A DNA stretch of 64,000 nt, taken from the NCBI RefSeq assembly GCF_037940415.1, contig NZ_CP149798.1, forward strand, positions 7,473,001 through 7,537,000, written 5' to 3'. This document shows, in pieces, positions 33,739 through 42,144 of the stretch. The position numbers and the translations under genes were made by a program. The notes below the pieces were generated by a model. That model saw only the letters and a list, made by a program, of their open reading frames with translations, had not been told where the DNA came from and did no database searches. Every line of letters begins with the position of its first letter. The stretch's first letter is position 1. This DNA is from Streptomyces sp. f51. Its GTDB lineage: Bacteria > Actinomycetota > Actinomycetes > Streptomycetales > Streptomycetaceae.

Positions 33739-35162
33739 GCTCGTCCTTCTTCCGACGTGACGCGCGGCCGCTCGTCGACCAGGGGCGTGCGAGGCTCGGT
33801 GCGGGGTGTCTGGGCGATGAAGCGGGCGAGGCGTGCGATGCCCTCGCGGATCGCCTCCGGCGCGAGGTTGCTGAAGCCGAGGCGGATCTGGCGTTCGCCG
33901 CCGCCGTCGATGTGGAACATGCTCATCGGCGCCCAGCTCACCCCGTAGTCGCGGGCGCAGCGTTCCATCTCGCCCAGTCCGGCCTCGAAGCCCACCTCGA
34001 CGGTGAGGAAGAAGCCGCCGCGCGGGGTGTTCCAGCGGACCTGGTGCTCGGCGTAGTGCTCGGGCGGAAAGTGTTCGGCGAGGCTGTCGAGGGTCACCTG
34101 GAGCCGTTCCAGGTAGACGGCGGCGAGTTCGCGGGTCGCCGGGCGCAGGGTGTGGCCGTTCTCGGCGAGGATGCCGCCGACCGCGGCCTGGGACAGCGAG
34201 GAGGATCCGACGCTGAACATGGCCTTCGCCCGGGACAGTTCCTGCGCCAGCGTGCGGGTGACGCCGTCGGCGCCGGTGACCGGTTGGTCGGCGACGAGGT
34301 AGCCCAGACGGGCGCCGGGGAAGGCCGACTTGGCGAACGAACCGAGGTAGACGACCCGTCCGGCGGTGTCGAGCGACTTGAGGGTCGGCATCGCCTCGCC
34401 GTCCCGTGCGAACAGCCCGTACGGGTTGTCCTCCAGGATGACGAGGTCCTCCTCGGCCGCCACCTCCAGCAGGCGCCGGCGGGCCGCGAGCGGGAGCACG
34501 GTCCCGGAGGGGTTGGAGAAGTCGGGGACGAGGTAGACCGCGACCGGTCGCCTGCCCCCGGCCCGCACGGCGCGTGCCGCCGCGGCCACGGCCTCGGGGT
34601 CGAGGCCGTCGGGGCCCTCGCCGATCCCCTCGACGGGGATGTCGAGCATCCGGGCCGCGCCGCGGATGCCGACGTAGGCCGGGGAGACGCTCAGCAGCAC
34701 GTCGTCGGGGCCGGCGAACAGACCGCGCAGGGCGACGAGCGTGGCCTCCTGGAAGCCGTGCGTGATCATGATGGCCTCGGCGGGGACGTCGATGTCCTCG
34801 TCGTTGCGCAGCATCTGTGCCACGTCGTCCTGGATGAAGCCGTTGACCGGTCCGTACTGGAACAGCGTGCGCGTGATGCGCTGCTGCGGGACACCGCGCT
34901 CCTGGAGATGCTTGACGTAGCGGTCGATGTGGAACGAGAGGTCCGCCAGGTCGTGGTTCCCGTCGTACGGCGCCCCCGAGGAGAAGGAGAGGGCGTCCGG
35001 GAACTTCATGGCGGTCTCGCTGAGGATCCGCATGGAGTCCATCGCGGGGTCGGCGATCGCGGTGTGCAGGGCCTCCTGACGCAGCGTCATCCAGCCGCTG
35101 TCCGCCCATTCCGACACCGGCGATGCGGTGGATGCCGGTGATGTCGTGGCGCTCAAGGTCAC
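33735..35162 (-). CDS. PLP-dependent aminotransferase, class I/II
   Basis: 475 residues from a GTG overlapping the yciI stop (GTGA) behind GGAAGGAAAG. Fold I features: FSSGAPYDGNHD, QYGPVNGFIQDDVAQML, ITHGFQEATLVALRG, VYLVPDFSNPSGTVLPLAARR (substrate/PLP Asn and Tyr-type region), ILEDNPYGLFARDG and the Schiff-base Lys in YLGSFAKSAFPGARLGYLV. The fold matches PLP aminotransferases related to the C-terminal domain of MocR proteins, but there is no DNA-binding domain. It may make or consume an unusual amino acid that the coupled ATP-grasp ligase activates. Confidence 0.9.
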   Translation of the reverse strand: MTLSATTSPASTASPVSEWADSGWMTLRQEALHTAIADPAMDSMRILSETAMKFPDALSFSSGAPYDGNHDLADLSFHIDRYVKHLQERGVPQQRITRTLFQYGPVNGFIQDDVAQMLRNDEDIDVPAEAIMITHGFQEATLVALRGLFAGPDDVLLSVSPAYVGIRGAARMLDIPVEGIGEGPDGLDPEAVAAAARAVRAGGRRPVAVYLVPDFSNPSGTVLPLAARRRLLEVAAEEDLVILEDNPYGLFARDGEAMPTLKSLDTAGRVVYLGSFAKSAFPGARLGYLVADQPVTGADGVTRTLAQELSRAKAMFSVGSSSLSQAAVGGILAENGHTLRPATRELAAVYLERLQVTLDSLAEHFPPEHYAEHQVRWNTPRGGFFLTVEVGFEAGLGEMERCARDYGVSWAPMSMFHIDGGGERQIRLGFSNLAPEAIREGIARLARFIAQTPRTEPRTPLVDERPRVTSEEGRA

Positions 35163-35452
35163 TTCTTTCCTTCCGTGATCCAGCTGCCCTTGCCGGGCGA
35201 CCACTGGCGGATGCGGGTGGCGGCGACGATCCCGCCCTGTACGTAGGGCTCGGCGTCCAGCACCTTCTGGAGCTCGGCCCGGTCCTCGACCTCGTAGAGC
35301 AGCAGGCCCGCGTTCTCGTCGGCCAGCGGCCCGCCCAGGAGCAGTACGCCGCTGCGGGCGAGGCGGTGAAGGTTCTCGGCGTGCGCCGGGTGCAGTCCCT
35401 GGCGTCCCGCGCGGTCCACGTTGTACTCGAATTCGACGACGAACTTCGCCAC
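35159..35452 (-). CDS. YciI-family small protein
   Basis: 97 residues starting V-A-K-F-V-V-E-F with AAGGAGAGATCC upstream. The family pattern is clear: LHPAHAENLHRLARSGVLLLGGPLADENAGLLLYEVEDRAEL in outline, with the conserved His and Asp that may act as a dyad. YciI proteins are dimeric ferredoxin-like-fold proteins, some acting as small-molecule isomerases or dehydrochlorinases. Its tight coupling to the aminotransferase and SDR argues for a catalytic step in the pathway rather than housekeeping. Confidence 0.9.
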   Translation of the reverse strand: MAKFVVEFEYNVDRAGRQGLHPAHAENLHRLARSGVLLLGGPLADENAGLLLYEVEDRAELQKVLDAEPYVQGGIVAATRIRQWSPGKGSWITEGKK

Positions 35453-35507
35453 GGATCTCTCCTTCTCGCTCTTTCCGGTTCTGCCGGACTTCTCGGACAG
35501 CCGGGTC

Positions 35508-36263
35508 TCACATGTAGAGGCCGCCGTTGACGTCGATCACCGCGCCGGTGGAGTAGCCGGCGCTCTCGGAGCACAGGTGCAGGACGCTGCCGACCGCCTC
35601 GGCGACCGTGCCCATGCGTCGCATCGGCAGCTTGGAGAGCACCGCCTGCTTCTGCTCCGGGTCGCGGCGCTCCCAGGCGCCGGCCACGCGCTCGGTCGCG
35701 ATGGGCCCGTGGGCGACCACGTTGACCACGACCCCGGCGGGGGCGAGCTCGTAGGCCATCTGCTTGGTCATGCCGATCACGGCGGCCTTGGCGCCGACGT
35801 AGGCGGCGTTGTTGAAATGGCTGTACGTGCGGCCTCCGGCCGAGGCGAAGTTGACGATGCGTCCGTAGCCGTCCCGCGCCATCCGCGGGGCACACGCCTT
35901 GATCGCGACGAACGTGCTGACAACGTTTTCCAGATGGGACTGGCCGAAGTGTTCCTCGGTCAGGTCCGCGTACCCGATGACCCGGGTGTCTCCGCCCACC
36001 CCGTTGACCAGGATGGAGGGGGCGTGCCGGTCGACGACGTCGGCGAGCTGTGCCTCTGCGGCGGGGATGTCGGTGATGTCACCGACGACCACGTCGACCT
36101 TGGTCTGCTCCGCGAGTTCGGCGGCCAGGCGGTTCACGGCCTCCTCGTTCCTGTCGAACAGGACGAGCGTGTGCCCTTCGCGGGCCAGGCCGCGCGCCAC
36201 GTCCTGGAGGATTCCGCCGGCCGCGCCGATCAGGAGGGCGGTGCGCGAGGTCTGTACGGTCAT
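35508..36263 (-). CDS. Short-chain dehydrogenase/reductase
   Basis: 251 residues with AGGGAATCG before the ATG. Rossmann start TALLIGAAGGILQDVARGLA, where the usual TGxxxGIG is changed to I-G-A-A-G-G-I-L. Also present are LFDRNEEAVNRL, DITDIPAAEA, ILVNGVGGD, the catalytic Ser in IVNFASAGG and Tyr/Lys in AAYVGAKAAV, and the late GPIATERV. It reduces or oxidises a carbonyl/hydroxyl with NAD(P). By position it is the BacC-like oxidoreductase of the operon; the substrate is unknown. Confidence 0.92.
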   Translation of the reverse strand: MTVQTSRTALLIGAAGGILQDVARGLAREGHTLVLFDRNEEAVNRLAAELAEQTKVDVVVGDITDIPAAEAQLADVVDRHAPSILVNGVGGDTRVIGYADLTEEHFGQSHLENVVSTFVAIKACAPRMARDGYGRIVNFASAGGRTYSHFNNAAYVGAKAAVIGMTKQMAYELAPAGVVVNVVAHGPIATERVAGAWERRDPEQKQAVLSKLPMRRMGTVAEAVGSVLHLCSESAGYSTGAVIDVNGGLYM

Positions 36264-36369
36264 GTCGATTCCCTGGGTTGGGGTTGGTGGGGGTGTCACG
36301 GCCGGTGCCGGGGTTCGTTCCCGGCGCCGTCGCGGCCGCGTGTTCGGTGCGAGCCGTGGGACTCTCGGG

Positions 36370-37614
36370 TTACTTCGGTGCCGCGTAGGCGTCGGGTGTC
36401 TCGGCGGGCGCCGGGGGCTGTGCCGTGCCGGCGGTCGTGGTGGCGAAGCCGCGGAAGCGGGGCAGGGACTTGAAGCCGGCGGCGGCGGTGAGGCCGAGGA
36501 GCAGCAGGCAGATCCACAGGGACGGATATCCGTAGGCGTTCGCCACGGTGATCCCGACGGGGCCGCCGATGACGAACGCGGCGTTCCAGGCGAAGAAGTA
36601 GGAGCCCTGGTAGGTGCTGACGCGTCCCTCTGGGGCCCGGACCGCGATGAACGTCGCCGACATGGGCGCCCACAGGACCTCGCCGAGCGTCCAGATGACC
36701 GTCGCCGCGGTGAACAGTGCGGTGTCGTTCGCCAGCGCGTTGAGGCCGAAGCCGACGGCCATCAGCGCGGCCGCCAGGACCAGGGGTGTCTCGTCGCCCA
36801 TCTTCTTGACCGCCCTGGGGACCAGGGGGAGCAGGGCGATGGAGAGCACCGCGTTGATGGCCAGCACGATGCCGATGTCCTTCGGACTCAGTCCCGAGCG
36901 GCGCATGTCCAGCGGCAGGGCCGAGTTGACCTGGAGATAGACGCAGGCCAGCAGGAAGACGAGGGCGAGGTAGGCGACCAGGACGGGGGAGCGGTAGGGC
37001 TCGGTGACGCTGCGGGCCGCGCGGCGCAGCGCCGAGGTCGTGCTCCGGTCGTGCTGCTCGGGGCGTGGCTCGTCGGGGGGCAGGGCGCAGACCAGGAGTG
37101 CGTAGAGGGCGCTGCCCGCGGCCCAGACGAGGAACAGGGCGGGCGGGTAGAACGAGAGCAGGAATCCGGAGATGACCGGGCTCAGCGACATGCCCACGTT
37201 GAACCCGACGAGGAAGAGGCTGTAGGCCTTCGAGAACTGCTCCGGCGGGACGATCTTGGCGATCAGTCCGGCGCCGGCCGGCCGGTCCACCGCGGACAGG
37301 AATCCGGTCGCGAGGCAGAGCAGCCCGAGTACGTACACGTCGGTGGTCACGAGGAACAGCAGGGCCGTCGCGGCCGCGAGCGGCTGGGCGGCGATGATCG
37401 TGCGCCGCGGCCCGATCAGGTCGGCCACCGCGCCGCCCACCAGCCCGGAGGCGAGGATGCCGGCCCCGAACAGGCCGACCATGACGGGCGTGGTGCCGGA
37501 GTCGGCGAGGTGGTCCTGCTGGAGGAAGAGGATCAGGAAGGCCGGGGCGAGGATGCCCAGCCGGCTGACGGTCTGCCCGCACCAGAGCAGCCAGAACGCC
37601 TTGGGAAGCGTCAT
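36370..37614 (-). CDS. MFS exporter
   Basis: 414 residues with about twelve hydrophobic helices. MFS motifs include GGAVADLIGPRRTII (motif A loop) and FLSAVDRPAGAGLIAKIVP. The family is drug-H+ antiport-like, so it probably exports the product and gives self-resistance. The start overlaps the stop of the IS701-like gene by four bases (ATGA), which makes the exporter depend on translation of that gene. The C-terminus is a short Ala/Pro tail in the cytoplasm. Confidence 0.92.
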   Translation of the reverse strand: MTLPKAFWLLWCGQTVSRLGILAPAFLILFLQQDHLADSGTTPVMVGLFGAGILASGLVGGAVADLIGPRRTIIAAQPLAAATALLFLVTTDVYVLGLLCLATGFLSAVDRPAGAGLIAKIVPPEQFSKAYSLFLVGFNVGMSLSPVISGFLLSFYPPALFLVWAAGSALYALLVCALPPDEPRPEQHDRSTTSALRRAARSVTEPYRSPVLVAYLALVFLLACVYLQVNSALPLDMRRSGLSPKDIGIVLAINAVLSIALLPLVPRAVKKMGDETPLVLAAALMAVGFGLNALANDTALFTAATVIWTLGEVLWAPMSATFIAVRAPEGRVSTYQGSYFFAWNAAFVIGGPVGITVANAYGYPSLWICLLLLGLTAAAGFKSLPRFRGFATTTAGTAQPPAPAETPDAYAAPK

Positions 37615-38867
37615 GAGGTGGCGCCCCTTCGTGTGGTGGTGAGACTGCTGTAGGCGAAGGCGGCGGAGACCAGCGTCATGTGGTGATGCCATCCGGGGTA
37701 GGAGCGGCCCTCGAAGGCGCGCAGACCGAAGTCGTCCTCCAACTGCCGCACGGTGTCAGCGGTGTTGGCGTGCAGGGCCGCGAGTTCGAGCAGTTCGCCG
37801 GCGGGCCGGCTGACCAGACTGGTGATCCATGTCCGTCCCGGGCGGCGGGTGTTCGGGTCCCGTTCGGCGAACACGCGGAAGGCGGGCGGGTGTCCGGCGG
37901 AGGCCGACGGGCGTACTGCGCCCGCCTTGCCGTCCGGCAGCCGGACCAGGCCGGTCAGGATCTCCGCCGTGCGTTCCTCGCCCCGCCGCGTCCGTACGGT
38001 CACGAGGTGCGGCGGCGCGGCATCGCGGCGGGTGAGGACCTGCCGGGCCGTCAGGACGCTCGGACCCGCGGGGGTCGTCGAGTTCGTCGGAGGCATGCTG
38101 GTCTTCAGGCCCATCGAGGTTGTGGTGTGTGTCGTTGCGTTGGCGCGGATTTGACGGGCCGGGGTCGCCAGCACCGGCAGGGCCGCGGGCACGGCGACGA
38201 CGAAGTGGCGTCCCCGGGAGATCAGTTCGCGCACGATCTCCCCGCTGTCCGCGTAACCCTCCAGGTCCGCGACCACGGGCACCTCGGCGAGCTGCCCGCC
38301 CGCCGGCAGGCTCTCGATCAGATCGAGGGTCTGCGCCTCGGCGCTACGGGGTCCGGTGCTCTCGGGTATGCGGGCCCTTCTGCGCAACACCGGGTCGTTG
38401 GTCCACGGGTCGGGCAGCAGCAGACGCCAGTCGACGGGTACGTTCTCGGTGTCCGTGGACAGGAAGGCGCCCACGCCGACCTGGCAGTTGAGGGTGCGGC
38501 CGGCCTGGGGAACGAACCGGCGGTGCACGCCGCAGGACCGGTCGCCCCGTTTGGGGACCACGGCCAGGCCGATGGTCCAGGCGCGGGGCGCGGTGTGCTG
38601 CTGGACCCACCGGGCCAGCTCGGCGCGTACCGGCTCCCACGCCCAGGGGCTGGCGTTGATGAACTGGTGCAGGGACTGGGGGGCCGTGCACGAGTCCGAC
38701 ACGGACGCCGCGAGGCGCCGCACGCTCTTCTTGCCCGGCGTGCTCAGGAGTCCCTCCATGTAGGCGTGCGCCCACCGCCGTTGGTCGGCTCGGGGCAGCC
38801 GCCCGAAGAGCTCCTGCGTGAACGCGGAGACCGATGCCCGTGCCCGCGTGCCCGGCTTCGTCGCCAT
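37611..38867 (-). CDS. Domesticated IS701-type transposase homologue, first gene of operon A
   Basis: 418 residues with the IS701 layout: N-terminal ELFGRLPRADQRRWAHAYMEGLLSTPGKKSVRR region, the RNase-H-like core (LNCQVGVGAFLS, VDWRLLLPDPWTND, RRRARIPES) and the late FEGRSYPGWHHH with Glu386. The first catalytic Asp pair of the family (W-x-I-D-D-T-G) reads WTIGLAVVPK, with Gly100 and Leu101 at the Asp positions. Asp201 is kept. A polar insertion (about 244-275) is also present. With one Asp lost, no terminal repeats seen and translational coupling to the exporter, I infer a retained non-transposing DNA-binding or structural role. Confidence 0.82.
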   Translation of the reverse strand: MATKPGTRARASVSAFTQELFGRLPRADQRRWAHAYMEGLLSTPGKKSVRRLAASVSDSCTAPQSLHQFINASPWAWEPVRAELARWVQQHTAPRAWTIGLAVVPKRGDRSCGVHRRFVPQAGRTLNCQVGVGAFLSTDTENVPVDWRLLLPDPWTNDPVLRRRARIPESTGPRSAEAQTLDLIESLPAGGQLAEVPVVADLEGYADSGEIVRELISRGRHFVVAVPAALPVLATPARQIRANATTHTTTSMGLKTSMPPTNSTTPAGPSVLTARQVLTRRDAAPPHLVTVRTRRGEERTAEILTGLVRLPDGKAGAVRPSASAGHPPAFRVFAERDPNTRRPGRTWITSLVSRPAGELLELAALHANTADTVRQLEDDFGLRAFEGRSYPGWHHHMTLVSAAFAYSSLTTTRRGATS

Positions 38868-38930
38868 CGCTCGTGTCCCTCCCGCTGGTCCTGCTGGTCC
38901 CGGCCCTTGATCGGGGCCGCAACAGAAAGA

Positions 38931-38952
38931 ATAGAGAACGATCGCTTTGTTT
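38931..38952. promoter_or_regulatory. Autoregulator-type operator (ARE-like) before operon A
   Basis: The motif ATAGAG-N2-CG-N-TC-N2-TTTGTTT lies 64 bases upstream of the IS701-like start. It matches 17 of 22 positions of the site between scbR and afsA at 51539-51560. The TTTGTTT arm and the CG centre fit the gamma-butyrolactone-receptor consensus. The ScbR-type repressor encoded here would be the binder. Confidence 0.65.
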
Positions 38953-39057
38953 TCGACTCCGGGGTGGGGACTGCCGGATACTTAGCGAAGTCCGCCCGCC
39001 GAAGCAGACCGGAAAACACGGGCTGACCTGCGATGACACGGCACCGGGGCGCGGGGG

Positions 39058-40734
39058 TCAGGTGACCGGGTCCAGGGCGCGCGCGGTCAGCTCCGCCGCG
39101 ATCCGCGGCGCGGTGAGCCCCCCGGACGCGACGCCGGCCCCCGCCGACGGGCCCGTCGACTCGGCGGGGTTGGGCATGCCCAGCGACAGCGTGAGCGCCC
39201 CCCTGAAGCGGGTCAGGTGCAGGAAGCCGAGCTGTCGGGGGGCCGTGCCCTGCGCCGCCGCCCCGCTGGAGACCCCGAACTCGGCCTTGTACGAAGGGCC
39301 GTACGCGGTCTCGTACGCGGCTCGACCGTGCCTGGTCCCGTACGGGCGGGGCGCGTGCACGGTCCCGAACGCGGTGGCGGCGGCCGCGTACGGGGGGACG
39401 GCAGCCGCGTTCGGGGTGATGGCCGCCGGGTGGGAGATGCCGGCCGCTTCGGGGGCGATGGCGGCCGTGCACGGGGTGGCGCCTGCCGCGTGGGAGGTGG
39501 TGGCGGCCGTGTACGGGGTGGTCGTGTACCGGGTCACGAGGGCTGCGTGGTGGCCGAGCGCGGTGTCCGCGCATCCCTCCTGCGCGAAGCGGAAGCCGAG
39601 CCCGCCGCCGGCGAACGCGGTCTCGTCCTCCACCGCCCGCCGGATGCGGGCGTGGTCCTGCCGGGTCGGGCGCCAGGCCGCGTCCGCCACCCGAAGGGCG
39701 AGCCCGTACGCGCGCGCACGGTCCGCCAGCGTGCCTCCGTCTCCCGCCCGTACGCTCGCAGGGACGAGGCGGACGAAGCAGCCGACCTCCGGCACCCGGA
39801 CCTGCTCCGCGTACCGCTGCCGCAGGGAGACCGCCGTCAGCAGGGCCACCTCCTCCTGGCCCGCCGCCCGCGCGCAGGAGTCGGCCAGCGCCGCCGCGAA
39901 GAACTGCTCCGTGGTGATGCGGTGCCGACGGCACCACGCTGTCAGGCGTGCGGTCTGCCGCGCGGTCAGTGTTACCGGCGCCGTGGTCCCCGAGACGCCG
40001 GGCACCACCACCGCTCCCGCCGAGCCCGGTGCCGGGACTGCGCCCGGGGTTCTGGGTCCCGTCGCCTGCGCGAGCGGAGTCCGCGGTCCCGGCTGTGGGT
40101 GCGGGTGCGGGTGCGGGTGCGGTTCCGGGTTCGGGGGCGGTGGCGGCCGGTACGTCAGTTCGTCCGCGTCGGGTGCCGGGTCCTGCCGGTGGACGGGGTC
40201 GCGTCGGCCGGACGGGCCAGGTCCGAGCAGGGTGTCGAGCAGCGCCCGCAGCAGCCGAGCGGTGGACGGGCCGTCGCACAGCGCCGGGTGACAGGTCAGC
40301 AGCAGATGGGTCGCGGCGGCGGCCGGATCGTGGCCCACCTCCAGCCGCCACAGGGGACCGCCGGTCCTCAGGACGTCCCCGGACCGGGCGGTCCCCGCTC
40401 TCGCGGCGCCGTCATGCCCGTACCCGTACCCGTATCCGTACGCCTGGGCCGGGAGGGGAGGGGCCGCCGGGTACGTCTCCTGGTGGAACTGGTCCGTGTC
40501 GAGTCCGGGCACCTCGTGGAACCACAGGCTTCCGTCCTCCTCCACGATCCGCAGGGACAGTGCGCGAAACCCCCGCGCCCACTGGCCCACGGCCCGCTCC
40601 ACGTATGCCGGAGAGAACACGGCGGCCACCGTCAGACGGGTGGCGGTCTGGGTCTGCCCGCCCGTCAGCACGTGCCGCCAGGCACAGGCCGCCTCGGTCC
40701 CGCTGAGTCTGCGCAACGGCCCGGTCGGTGTCAT
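39058..40734 (-). CDS. Condensation-fold acyltransferase with altered HHxxxDG motif
   Basis: 558 residues, ATG after GAAGGAG. The chloramphenicol-acetyltransferase-like fold is suggested by RRLSGTEAACAWRHVL, FRALSLRIVEEDGSLWFHEV and LLLTCHPALCDGPS. In NRPS condensation and PapA enzymes the motif is HHxxxDG; here it reads H149-P-A-L-C-D-G, so the second, catalytic His is Pro150. Late FLHLTRFRGALTLSLGMPNP fits the fold end. Low-complexity inserts (YGYGYGYG near 99-107, a His-Pro run near 235-250, and a long Ala/Thr/Pro/Tyr-rich stretch near 420-510) are unusual. No carrier protein is nearby. It is last in operon B. Confidence 0.65.
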   Translation of the reverse strand: MTPTGPLRRLSGTEAACAWRHVLTGGQTQTATRLTVAAVFSPAYVERAVGQWARGFRALSLRIVEEDGSLWFHEVPGLDTDQFHQETYPAAPPLPAQAYGYGYGYGHDGAARAGTARSGDVLRTGGPLWRLEVGHDPAAAATHLLLTCHPALCDGPSTARLLRALLDTLLGPGPSGRRDPVHRQDPAPDADELTYRPPPPPNPEPHPHPHPHPQPGPRTPLAQATGPRTPGAVPAPGSAGAVVVPGVSGTTAPVTLTARQTARLTAWCRRHRITTEQFFAAALADSCARAAGQEEVALLTAVSLRQRYAEQVRVPEVGCFVRLVPASVRAGDGGTLADRARAYGLALRVADAAWRPTRQDHARIRRAVEDETAFAGGGLGFRFAQEGCADTALGHHAALVTRYTTTPYTAATTSHAAGATPCTAAIAPEAAGISHPAAITPNAAAVPPYAAAATAFGTVHAPRPYGTRHGRAAYETAYGPSYKAEFGVSSGAAAQGTAPRQLGFLHLTRFRGALTLSLGMPNPAESTGPSAGAGVASGGLTAPRIAAELTARALDPVT

Positions 40735-41014
40735 CGGGGCTCTCCTTCGTGGAAACCCGGGCCCATGGGCCGGGCGGGGGGTGCCTCCCGCTCTCGGGGG
40801 AGGAACGACGGTCGTGCGGAGCGGGCCGGAGGGCGTCCGTGTGCCGCCGGTGCGCACCGGTGCGCGCTCGGGCGAACCGGCCGGCGGCCCCGCGGACCGG
40901 CGTGCCGGTCCGCGGGGCATGCCCATGGGCTCGTTCCGGGGCGCATGCGGCGCTGATGGCGCGGCCGGCGTGGGCGGCGCGGCGGACGATCGGTGGAACG
41001 GGTGGAACCGCGTG

Positions 41015-41938
41015 TCACCCCGTCACTCCCGCCGCGACCGGCTGCGCCGCCCCCAGGCCGGGCCAGGAGACCGTGTTCGTCAGGCTGACACCGTGGCTGT
41101 CGAAGTCGAGCGTGACGCGGTCGCGGTCGGCCATCATGAACCCGCCGTGGAAACTGCTGCGGTCGGCGCCGAGATACACGTAGTGCACGCGCCCCGGGTG
41201 CAGCAGCGCCCGGTGGGAGAACAGCCCGGACATCATGTCCTCGAGACCGAAGTGCAGCGCCTTGGTCCCGGTGGTGAAGTCGCCCTCCCAGACCCGTGCG
41301 CCGTCCCGTTCGATCGTCACCCGGCCGGTCACCGACCGGGGCGGCTCGTCCAGGAACAGCCAGGGCGCCACCCCGGCGTCGCAGAGCTTCGCGTACGACA
41401 GGTGCCCGGCGTGGCGCCGGAACCGGCCGATGTCGGTGAGGTCGTTGCCGAAGGTGTAGCCGGCGTACTGCGGACTGCCGTGCTCGTCGGTGACGTACAC
41501 CAGCACGACCTCCGCCTCCTCGCACAGCGCGACGGCGCCCGGCGGCACGGACAGCGGCTCGCCGGAGACCTTCAGCACCTCCCCGAGGCCCTTGACGAAC
41601 CAGTTGGGCTGCGCCTGCGTGGCGGAGTCGACCTTGACGTTGTGGGTCTGCATGAAGCCGCTGACCATCGCGTCCCCGATGGACGCGGGCAGCAGCGGGG
41701 GCCGCGGTACGAGGCTGCCGCGCTCGGCGGCAGGGACCACCACGTGCGGACGGCCCGCCGTGAGCGCGGCCCGCAGTGCGTGACCGTCGCCGCCCGCCGC
41801 CGAGACCGCGGCGACGACCGAGGCGCCCAGGTCCTCGCCGGGGCGGACCGGGTGGAGAGTGAGCGCCTCGCCGTCCGCGGGCAGACCGAGGCCGAAGTGG
41901 CGCTCGCCCTGGTAGGTGCACTCGAAGAACACGTTCAT
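41015..41938 (-). CDS. Fumarylacetoacetate-hydrolase (FAH) family enzyme
   Basis: 307 residues, ATG after AAGGAGATTCCTGCC. The C-terminal FAH fold shows CEEAEVVLVYVTDEHG with the acidic metal ligands, GYTFGNDLTDIGRFRRH, WLFLDEPPRSVTGRVTIERDG and GLFSHRALLHPGRVHYVYLGADRSSF in outline. Family members are Mg2+-dependent C-C hydrolases, decarboxylases, isomerases or sugar-acid dehydratases. Next to an enolase-superfamily enzyme and an alpha/beta hydrolase it may process a diacid or ring-opened intermediate. The 206-base gap before it contains only its leader. Confidence 0.85.
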   Translation of the reverse strand: MNVFFECTYQGERHFGLGLPADGEALTLHPVRPGEDLGASVVAAVSAAGGDGHALRAALTAGRPHVVVPAAERGSLVPRPPLLPASIGDAMVSGFMQTHNVKVDSATQAQPNWFVKGLGEVLKVSGEPLSVPPGAVALCEEAEVVLVYVTDEHGSPQYAGYTFGNDLTDIGRFRRHAGHLSYAKLCDAGVAPWLFLDEPPRSVTGRVTIERDGARVWEGDFTTGTKALHFGLEDMMSGLFSHRALLHPGRVHYVYLGADRSSFHGGFMMADRDRVTLDFDSHGVSLTNTVSWPGLGAAQPVAAGVTG

Positions 41939-42144
41939 GGCAGGAATCTCCTTGGATGTTGTATGGATGTCGGCGCATGGCGCACTGCGCTTGGCTGGTG
42001 CCGAGGCACGGGACCCGGGTGGCGGACGGATGTCAGGGCACGCCGGGAGCCGTGGCGCGGAGGTCAAGAACCCTTTGCCTGGGCGCAGTTGCCGGGCCGG
42101 ACTGTCGGGGCGCGGCCGTCGGAACGTAGTTGTCCGGCAGGTGC

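Noticed and set aside
32467..35895. One 1142-residue fused protein including the ATP-grasp ligase
   Set aside because: Only the last 423 codons make sense; the rest is the out-of-frame shadow of the aminotransferase and YciI genes, and an ATG with ATGA overlap marks the real start.
37611..38867. An active insertion sequence
   Set aside because: Catalytic Asp lost, no terminal inverted repeats or target duplication seen, and stop-start overlap with the exporter.
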